Below, one piece after another: positions 30,109-35,420 of a stretch of DNA of 35,420 nt. The DNA comes from Clostridia bacterium (GTDB taxonomy: Bacteria > Bacillota > Clostridia > Christensenellales > Aristaeellaceae). How positions within the stretch are numbered: the stretch's first letter is position 1; every line of letters starts with the position of its first letter. The translations under genes and the position numbers were made by a program. The stretch covers positions 1 to 35,420 of the forward strand of contig JAFUBA010000089.1 of NCBI GenBank assembly GCA_017460395.1. Direction: 5' to 3'. Under the pieces are notes generated by a model. That model was not told the origin of the DNA, did no database searches, and saw only the letters and a list, made by a program, of their open reading frames with translations.

Positions 30109-31955
30109 CAGACAAGCTGAAAAGGAAGCTGATCCAGCTTTTGCCGTATGTCCTCCTCGGCCTCTATGCGACCAAGCTGGGAGAGGCCTGGCGTCTTGCA
30201 GAGGGCGCGGATGCTTCCCAGAAATTCCTTCACCTGATGGACGGCTTTACCGCCGCCTTTGGGTCACCCTGGCCGAGCTTCCACCCATCCGATCTCCTGA
30301 TCGGTCTGGCGGTGGGCTGCGTGCTGCGGCTGATGGTCTATGAGAAGAGCCGGAACGCCAAGAAATATCGGCGCAATGAAGAGTATGGCTCCGCCCGCTG
30401 GGGCACACACTCCGACATTGCGCCGTTTGTTGATCCGGATCCCTGGAACAACGTGATCCTGACGAAAACGGAGAGCCTGACCATGAGCAGCCGTCCCAAG
30501 GATCCACGCAACGCACGGAATAAAAACGTGCTGGTGGTCGGCGGCTCCGGCTCAGGGAAGACAAGGTTCTTCATCAAGCCGAACATCATGCAGTGCACCA
30601 AGACGAAGGGCACCTCCATCGTGGTCACGGACCCTAAGGGCACCCTGATCGTGGAGACCGGGAAAATGCTGGTGGCCGCCGGGTATGAGGTGCGCGCCTT
30701 CAACACGATCAACTTCAAAAAGTCGATGCACTATAACCCCTTCGCCTATATCCACTCAGAGAAGGATATCCTGAAGCTGGTCACCGTCCTCATCTCCAAC
30801 ACCAAGGGTGAAGGAAAGGGCGGCGATGATTTCTGGGTAAAGGCGGAAACGCTGCTCTACATTGCCCTGATCGGCTATATCCACTATGAGCTGCCGCCGG
30901 AGGAGCAGAACTTTGCGACGCTGATCGACATGCTCAACAAGATGGATGCCCGGGAGGACGATGAGGATTACCAGAACGAGGTGGATCTGAAGTTTGCGGA
31001 CCTTGGCAAGCGCAAGCCGGGACACTTTGCCGTCCGCCAGTATGCCAAGTATAAGATGGCTGCCGGCAAGACGGCCAAGAGCATTCTGGTGAGCTGCGGC
31101 GCAAGGCTTGCCGTGTTCGATATCGAGGAGCTGCGTGAGATCACAGCCTACGATGAGCTGCACCTGGATACCCTCGGGGAAAGGCGCACCGCGCTGTTTC
31201 TCATCATGTCGGACACCGATGCCAGCTTCAACTTTCTCATCAGCATGGCGTACTCCCAGATGTTCAACCTGCTCTGCGAAATGGCGGACGATGTGCACGG
31301 TGGCCGCCTGCCGGTGCATGTGCGCTGCCTGATCGATGAGTTTGCAAACATCGGGCAGATCCCCAACTTTGAGAAGCTGATCGCCACCATCCGAAGCCGT
31401 GAGATTTCCGCCTGCATCGTCCTTCAGGCGCAGTCCCAGCTCAAGGCCATCTACAAGGACAACGCGGACACCATCGTGGGCAACTGCGATACGCTGCTGT
31501 TTCTGGGCGGGAAGGAAAAGACCACGCTCAAGGAGATGGAGGAGCTTCTGGGCAAGGAAACCATTGATACGTTCAATACCGGCGAGAGCCGGGGCCGGGA
31601 AACCAGCCACTCCTTGAACTATCAGAAGCTCGGCAAGGCCCTTATGTCGGTGGACGAGATCGCCGTCATGGACGGCGGGAAGTGCATCCTGCAGGTGCGC
31701 GGTGTCCGGCCCTTTCTCTCGGACAAGTACGACATCACATCGCATCCCAACTACAAGTATCTGTCAGACTCCGATCCAAAGAACGCCTTCCACATCGAAA
31801 AATACCTCTCCCGCCAGCTGAGACTTCGGCTGGAGGAAGAGAGCCAGGTCTGGGAAATCGACGTGAGCGATAACCCGGAAGATGAGGAAGAGCTGCTGGA
31901 GGAGCTGACGGATGAAACCCAACTACTGGCTGCCGGATACGGCGGCCTTTTATGA
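30105..31955 (+). CDS. virD4: VirD4-type coupling protein (TraG/PcfC)
   Basis: The 616-residue ATPase links the relaxase-DNA complex to the secretion channel. Two N-terminal membrane segments are visible (LIQLLPYVLLGLYA and PSDLLIGLAVGCVLRLMVY). Walker A GGSGSGKT is at 146-153 and Walker B RCLIDEFANIG near 408. STSIVV-like VVTDPKGTLIVE and the following helices fit the VirD4 fold. The C-terminus is acidic (NPEDEEELLEELTDE), as in many Gram-positive coupling proteins that bind substrate adaptors. It starts at ATG 30105, overlapping pcfB by 4 nt, and is followed 15 bp later by the Maff2 gene. Length fits the family. Confidence 0.93.
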   Translation: MTDKLKRKLIQLLPYVLLGLYATKLGEAWRLAEGADASQKFLHLMDGFTAAFGSPWPSFHPSDLLIGLAVGCVLRLMVYEKSRNAKKYRRNEEYGSARWGTHSDIAPFVDPDPWNNVILTKTESLTMSSRPKDPRNARNKNVLVVGGSGSGKTRFFIKPNIMQCTKTKGTSIVVTDPKGTLIVETGKMLVAAGYEVRAFNTINFKKSMHYNPFAYIHSEKDILKLVTVLISNTKGEGKGGDDFWVKAETLLYIALIGYIHYELPPEEQNFATLIDMLNKMDAREDDEDYQNEVDLKFADLGKRKPGHFAVRQYAKYKMAAGKTAKSILVSCGARLAVFDIEELREITAYDELHLDTLGERRTALFLIMSDTDASFNFLISMAYSQMFNLLCEMADDVHGGRLPVHVRCLIDEFANIGQIPNFEKLIATIRSREISACIVLQAQSQLKAIYKDNADTIVGNCDTLLFLGGKEKTTLKEMEELLGKETIDTFNTGESRGRETSHSLNYQKLGKALMSVDEIAVMDGGKCILQVRGVRPFLSDKYDITSHPNYKYLSDSDPKNAFHIEKYLSRQLRLRLEEESQVWEIDVSDNPEDEEELLEELTDETQLLAAGYGGLL

Positions 31956-31970
31956 TACGGAGGTAAGTAT

Positions 31971-32186
31971 ATGGCTTTTTTTGCTTCTGCTGTAACGGTA
32001 CTCCAGACGCTGGTCGTCGCCATCGGTGCCGGCCTTGGCATCTGGGGTGTCATTAACCTGCTGGAGGGGTACGGCAACGATAACCCCGGCGCGAAGTCCC
32101 AGGGCATCAAGCAGCTGATGGCCGGCGGCGGTGTCGCCCTGATTGGCACCACCCTCGTTCCCCTGCTCAGCGGTCTCTTCGGCTGA
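31971..32186 (+). CDS. Maff2-family small membrane protein
   Basis: The 71-residue protein has two hydrophobic segments (VTVLQTLVVAIGAGLGIWGVI and VALIGTTLVPLLSGLF) around a Gly-Asn-rich loop (GYGNDNPGAKSQGIKQLMAGG). This is the pattern of Maff2 proteins, always found between virD4 and the VirB6-like gene in clostridial conjugative elements. By size and topology it resembles VirB2/TrbC pilin-like subunits, which is an inference. GGAGG lies 8 nt before ATG 31971. Its high copy need is consistent with the strong hairpin that follows before the VirB6-like gene. Confidence 0.85.
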   Translation: MAFFASAVTVLQTLVVAIGAGLGIWGVINLLEGYGNDNPGAKSQGIKQLMAGGGVALIGTTLVPLLSGLFG

Positions 32187-32207
32187 TGAAGCTTCGACCA
32201 CTCTTTC

Positions 32208-32236
32208 GCCCTCTTCCGCACCCGCGGAAGGGGGCC
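32208..32236 (+). terminator. Hairpin between Maff2 and VirB6-like genes
   Basis: GCCCTCTTCCGC (32208-32219) pairs with GCGGAAGGGGGC (32224-32235) over 12 bp with one T-G pair, loop ACCC. Only CTTTAAGG follows, so it is more likely an mRNA stabiliser or partial terminator that gives more Maff2 than VirB6. Confidence 0.6.
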
Positions 32237-32253
32237 TTTAAGGAGGGATGTCC

Positions 32254-33123
32254 TTGAATTTCATATGGGACAAGATTACCGAGTGGCTCAAGGAGCTGCT
32301 TGTGGGCGGCATCGTCAGCAATCTGTCTGGGCTGTTTGACAGCATCAATACCCGCGTGGCCGATGTGGCTTCCACCGTGGGCAAGACGCCCCAGGCGTGG
32401 AATGGCAGCATCTTCAGCATGATCAAAAGTCTGTCTGAAAATGTGGTGGTGCCCATTGCCGGGATTATCCTGACCTTTGTCATGTGCCTGGAGCTGATCC
32501 GGCTCCTGATCGACCGCAACAACATGCACGACTTTGAGACCTTCATCTTCTTCAAGTGGATTCTCAAGACCTTCGCCGCCGTGCTGATCGTCACCAACAC
32601 CTGGAACATCGTCATGGCCGTGTTTGATGTCGCCCAGCATGTGGTCAGTCAGGCCGCCGGGGTCATCATCGGGGAAACCGCGCTGGATGTGGGTACTCTG
32701 ATCGGAAACATGGAGGAAAGACTCATGGAGATGGAGATCGGTCCGCTGTTCGGGCTGTGGTTCCAGTCGTCCCTCATGGGCATTATCGCCTGGGTGCTGA
32801 GCATCTGCATCTTCATCATCGTGTATGGCCGCATGATCGAGATCTACATGGTGACATCAGTCGCTCCGATCCCCATGGCAACGATGGTCAATCGGGAATG
32901 GGGACAGATGGGACAGAATTACCTGCGCTCGCTCTTTGCCCTGGGCTTTCAGGCGTTCCTCATTATGGTCTGCGTTGGGATCTACGCGGTGCTGGTGCAG
33001 AACATCAGCGTCGGCACGGATGTAAGCGCCGCGCTCTGGACCTGCATCGGGTACACGGTGCTTCTGTGCTTTACCCTCTTCAAGTCCAGCTCCGTCGCCA
33101 AGTCCATCTTCAACGCACATTAA
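32254..33123 (+). CDS. VirB6/TrbL-like membrane protein
   Basis: The 289-residue protein has several membrane helices (VVVPIAGIILTFVMCLELI, ILKTFAAVLIVTNTW, SSLMGIIAWVLSICIFIIVYG, LFALGFQAFLIMVCVGIYAVLV and a last one in TCIGYTVLLCFTLF). It matches the VirB6/TrbL-type protein always found between Maff2 and PrgI genes in Firmicutes elements. It should form part of the inner-membrane channel. TTG 32254 has AGGAGG at 32241-32246 at the proper distance, while the in-frame ATG 32248 almost touches that site. TTG is therefore my preferred start; the difference is two residues. Confidence 0.85.
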   Translation: MNFIWDKITEWLKELLVGGIVSNLSGLFDSINTRVADVASTVGKTPQAWNGSIFSMIKSLSENVVVPIAGIILTFVMCLELIRLLIDRNNMHDFETFIFFKWILKTFAAVLIVTNTWNIVMAVFDVAQHVVSQAAGVIIGETALDVGTLIGNMEERLMEMEIGPLFGLWFQSSLMGIIAWVLSICIFIIVYGRMIEIYMVTSVAPIPMATMVNREWGQMGQNYLRSLFALGFQAFLIMVCVGIYAVLVQNISVGTDVSAALWTCIGYTVLLCFTLFKSSSVAKSIFNAH

Positions 33124-33144
33124 TCAGGAACGGGCGTGACAGGA

Positions 33145-33291
33145 ATGAAAAAGAAAACAACCGCTTGGAAAGCAAAACCACGAAAGAAGCGCAGCATGCT
33201 GCGGAAACGGAAGCCCAAGCGCCAGGGCAGCAGAAATCAGACCGGAAAGCGGATGCCTGCATGGTATGCGCTCTACAGAAAGGGAGGATGA
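33145..33291 (+). CDS. Small very basic protein between VirB6-like and PrgI genes
   Basis: The 48-residue frame reads MKKKTTAWKAKPRKKRSMLR and ends WYALYRKGG; about 40 percent of residues are Lys or Arg. Its stop overlaps the prgI ribosome binding site region, as expected of a coupled gene, but its own binding site is poor (AGGA directly before ATG). It fills the only gap in an otherwise tight operon. Nucleic-acid or membrane-surface binding is possible. I do not recognise a family. Confidence 0.5.
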   Translation: MKKKTTAWKAKPRKKRSMLRKRKPKRQGSRNQTGKRMPAWYALYRKGG

Positions 33292-33294
33292 CCC

Positions 33295-33705
33295 ATGGCC
33301 TATGTACCGGTACCCAAGGATCTGACCCGCGTCAAATCCAAGTTCCTGTTCAATCTGACCAAGCGCCAGGTGATCTGCTTCGGCCTCGGTGCCCTCTTCG
33401 GCGTGCCGGTGTTTTTCCTGAGCAAGGGGGCCATCGGCGTCAACATGGCGGCCGCGCTCATGATCCTCATCATGCTGCCGTTTTTCATGTTCGCCATGTT
33501 CGAGCGCAACGGGCAGCCCCTGGAGGTGCTGCTGAAGCATTACATTGAGGCGCGGTTTGTTAGGCCCAGAACACGGGCGTATGAGACCGACAACTTTTAC
33601 GCTGTGACAGAGCAGAATATCCGCAACAGACGGGAGGTAAGAAAGATCCTTCATGGCAAAGAAAAAGGAAAAGACAAAGGAAAAGATCAGGCTGACGCGT
33701 GCTGA
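33295..33705 (+). CDS. prgI: PrgI-family conjugation protein (VirB3-like)
   Basis: The 136-residue protein begins MAYVPVPKDLTRVKSKFLFN and has two membrane helices (VICFGLGALFGVPVFFL and GVNMAAALMILIMLPFFMFAMF). GQPLEVLLKHYIEARFVRPRTRAYET is the typical PrgI segment after the helices. PrgI is VirB3-like and works with VirB4. GGGAGG lies 8 nt before ATG 33295. The gene overlaps the start of virB4 by 53 nt in another frame, so its Lys-rich tail (HGKEKGKDKGKDQ) is a by-product of the overlap or a true tail. Confidence 0.9.
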   Translation: MAYVPVPKDLTRVKSKFLFNLTKRQVICFGLGALFGVPVFFLSKGAIGVNMAAALMILIMLPFFMFAMFERNGQPLEVLLKHYIEARFVRPRTRAYETDNFYAVTEQNIRNRREVRKILHGKEKGKDKGKDQADAC

Positions 33706-35420
33706 AAAGAAGCAGCTGCAGGAGCTGATGGCCCGCACGCAGCAGCAAAGCGCGAAAAAGGGCCCGCGCACAGCACAGGACACCATCCCATATCAGCGGA
33801 TGTGGCCTGACGGCATCTGCCGCGTCACCGACAGCTATTACACCAAGACCATTCAGTTTCAGGATATCAATTACCAGCTGGCCCAGAACGATGATAAGAC
33901 CTCGATCTTTGAGGGCTGGTGTGATTTCCTCAACTACTTTGACGCATCCATTCACCTTCAGTTTTCCTTCCTCAATCTGACGGCCAGCGCGGAATCCTTT
34001 GAGCAGAGCATCGTCATTCCGGACAAGGATGACGGGTTCAACGATGTGAGACACGAATATGCCGAGATGCTGCAGGGCCAGCTGGCCAAGGGCAATAACG
34101 GTCTGACGAAGACCAAGTTCATTACCTACGGCATTGAGGCGGAAAACATCAAGGCGGCCAAGCCCAGGCTGGAGCGCATCGAGATTGATCTCATGAACAA
34201 CTTCAAGCGCCTGGGCGTCGCTGCAACCCCGCTGGACGGGCGGGAGCGCTTGAAACTCATGCACGACATGTTCCACATGGACACCCAGGCACCGTTCCAG
34301 TTTGACTGGAAGTGGCTGGCTCCGACAGGCCTTTCCACCAAGGACTTCATCGCGCCGGCGAGCTTTGACTTCCGAGCCAAGAACACCTTCGGCATGGGCA
34401 GCAAGCAGGGCGAGGTCAGCTTCTTCTCCATTCTCGCCGCCGACCTGAACGACCGGTGCCTGGCAGACTTCCTCGCCATGGAATCCAGCCTGATCGTCTC
34501 TCTGCACATCCAGGCCATCGACCAAGTGGCGGCCATCAAGGATGTGAAGCGGAAGATTACCGATCTGGACAAGATGAAGATCGAGGAACAGAAAAAGGCC
34601 GTCCGCGCCGGGTATGATATGGATATCATCCCCAGTGACCTGGCGACCTACGGCGGTGAGGCTAAAAAGCTGCTGGAGGATCTGCAGAGCCGCAACGAGC
34701 GCATGTTCCTCATCACCTTCCTGGTGATGAACACGGCGGACAACTCAAAGCAGCTGAGCTTGAATGTAAGGCAGGCGCAGAGCCTTGCGCAGCAGCACAA
34801 CTGCCAGCTGATCCCGCTGGATTTCCAACAGGAAGCGGGTATGGTGTCCTGTCTGCCCTTGGGGCACAATCCCATCCGGATTCAGCGCGGTCTGACGACA
34901 TCGTCAACCGCTATTTTTGTGCCCTTCACTACGCAGGAGCTGTTCCAGACCAGTCGGGAAGCCTTGTACTGCGGCCTGAACGCCCTGTCCAACAACCTGA
35001 TCATGGTGGATCGGAAATGGCTGAAGAACCCCAACGGCCTGATCCTGGGCACGCCTGGCTCCGGTAAGTCATTTGCCGCCAAGCGTGAGATTGCCAATGT
35101 GATCCTGCTGACGGACGATGACGTGATTATCTGTGACCCTGAAGGCGAGTATTACCCGCTGGTCAATATGTTCCACGGTCAGGTGATCCGGATTTCGCCC
35201 ACCAGCGATTCCTACATCAACCCGATGGATATCAATCTCAACTACAGCGACGATGAGAATCCGCTTTCCCTGAAATCGGACTTCATCCTGTCCCTGTGTG
35301 AGCTGATCGTCGGCGGGCGCGACGGCCTGCAGCCGATTGAGAAAACCATTATCGACCGCGCTGTGCACATCATCTACCAGCCCTACCTGAACGATCCCAA
35401 GCCGGAAAATGTGCCAATCC
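33653..35420 (+). CDS. virB4: VirB4-type ATPase of the conjugation channel (3' partial)
   Basis: The frame is open from ATG 33653 to the end of the window (589 codons), so the C-terminus is missing. The N-terminus is charged (MAKKKEKTKEKIRLTRAEKK), followed by the VirB4 N-domain (YQRMWPDGICRVTDSYYTKT onward). Walker A GTPGSGKS is at 466-473, followed by DDDVIICDPEGEYYPLVN, a typical VirB4/TraE segment. Walker B should lie beyond the window. It powers pilus and channel assembly. The nearest clear binding site (GGGAGG, 33632-33637) is 15 nt before ATG, so another start a few codons away cannot be excluded; coupling to prgI is likely. Confidence 0.93.
   Translation, partial: MAKKKEKTKEKIRLTRAEKKQLQELMARTQQQSAKKGPRTAQDTIPYQRMWPDGICRVTDSYYTKTIQFQDINYQLAQNDDKTSIFEGWCDFLNYFDASIHLQFSFLNLTASAESFEQSIVIPDKDDGFNDVRHEYAEMLQGQLAKGNNGLTKTKFITYGIEAENIKAAKPRLERIEIDLMNNFKRLGVAATPLDGRERLKLMHDMFHMDTQAPFQFDWKWLAPTGLSTKDFIAPASFDFRAKNTFGMGSKQGEVSFFSILAADLNDRCLADFLAMESSLIVSLHIQAIDQVAAIKDVKRKITDLDKMKIEEQKKAVRAGYDMDIIPSDLATYGGEAKKLLEDLQSRNERMFLITFLVMNTADNSKQLSLNVRQAQSLAQQHNCQLIPLDFQQEAGMVSCLPLGHNPIRIQRGLTTSSTAIFVPFTTQELFQTSREALYCGLNALSNNLIMVDRKWLKNPNGLILGTPGSGKSFAAKREIANVILLTDDDVIICDPEGEYYPLVNMFHGQVIRISPTSDSYINPMDINLNYSDDENPLSLKSDFILSLCELIVGGRDGLQPIEKTIIDRAVHIIYQPYLNDPKPENVPI

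Larger units (their letters stand above)
1..35420. mobile_element. Segment of a conjugative element (ICE or conjugative plasmid), both ends outside the window
   Basis: Integrase and excisionase remnants, a primase-helicase with an initiator, ParAB, an S24 repressor block and a PcfB-VirD4-Maff2-VirB6-PrgI-VirB4 series lie together with no housekeeping genes between them. In Firmicutes this combination is typical of conjugative elements. The integrase lacks its catalytic half while partition and replication genes look intact, so the element may now live as a plasmid or use an integrase elsewhere. No attachment sites, relaxase or oriT were recognised. Whether the first 3.7 kb belongs to the same element is not certain. 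Confidence 0.7.

Noticed and set aside
1-35420. CRISPR arrays, rRNA and tRNA genes
   Set aside because: No regular repeat-spacer series and no rRNA or cloverleaf sequence was noticed on either strand; reading by eye cannot exclude a degenerate tRNA.

Overview
The window looks like part of a conjugative element (an ICE or a conjugative plasmid) from a Gram-positive, GC-rich member of the Clostridia, probably a gut lineage. The basis is class B sortases with Cna-B surface proteins, the Firmicutes conjugation set PcfB / VirD4 / Maff2 / VirB6-like / PrgI / VirB4 in the usual order, strong AGGAGG ribosome binding sites, and the absence of outer-membrane genes. The species cannot be told from sequence alone. 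No relaxase or oriT was recognised; they probably lie outside the window.

Layout. (1) 1-3716, plus strand: the end of a repeat-containing surface protein, a small lipoprotein, a VPKTG-anchored adhesin and a class B sortase, closed by a terminator. (2) 3769-5277, minus strand: a tyrosine integrase reduced to its DNA-binding half, a protein with four tandem helix-turn-helix units, and an excisionase-like gene. (3) 5464-8507, minus strand: an HD-domain protein, a small ORF, a WYL regulator, a small conserved ORF and a LexA/CI-type S24 repressor. (4) 8690-11794, plus strand: divergent from the repressor, a UmuC/DinB polymerase and an ImmA-like metallopeptidase. (5) 12299-17534, plus strand: a replication operon with a sigma-like regulator, a zinc-ribbon protein, a replication initiator, a primase-helicase fusion and small phage-like genes ending in a sigma-region-4 protein. 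(6) 17622-18938, minus strand: an AAA/DUF4143 ATPase. (7) 19258-20968: parA-parB. (8) 21013-29522: a second class B sortase and three large Cna-B surface proteins. (9) 29620-35420: the start of the type IV secretion operon, with VirB4 running off the end.

How it may work together. The self-cleaving-type repressor, the translesion polymerase and the metallopeptidase form a damage-responsive control block. ParAB and the primase-helicase suggest plasmid-like replication and maintenance, and the T4SS and surface proteins serve contact and transfer. The non-coding DNA holds the most unusual signals. A two-block element (16 nt, 8-nt spacer, 14 nt) is repeated upstream of both the excisionase gene and the replication operon. 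A leader with mutually exclusive hairpins hides the ribosome binding site of the sigma-like gene. Iteron-like repeats lie inside the initiator gene. An array of TGTC motifs at 10-11 bp spacing lies at the parA promoter. All functions are inferred from sequence reading; no database search was run.
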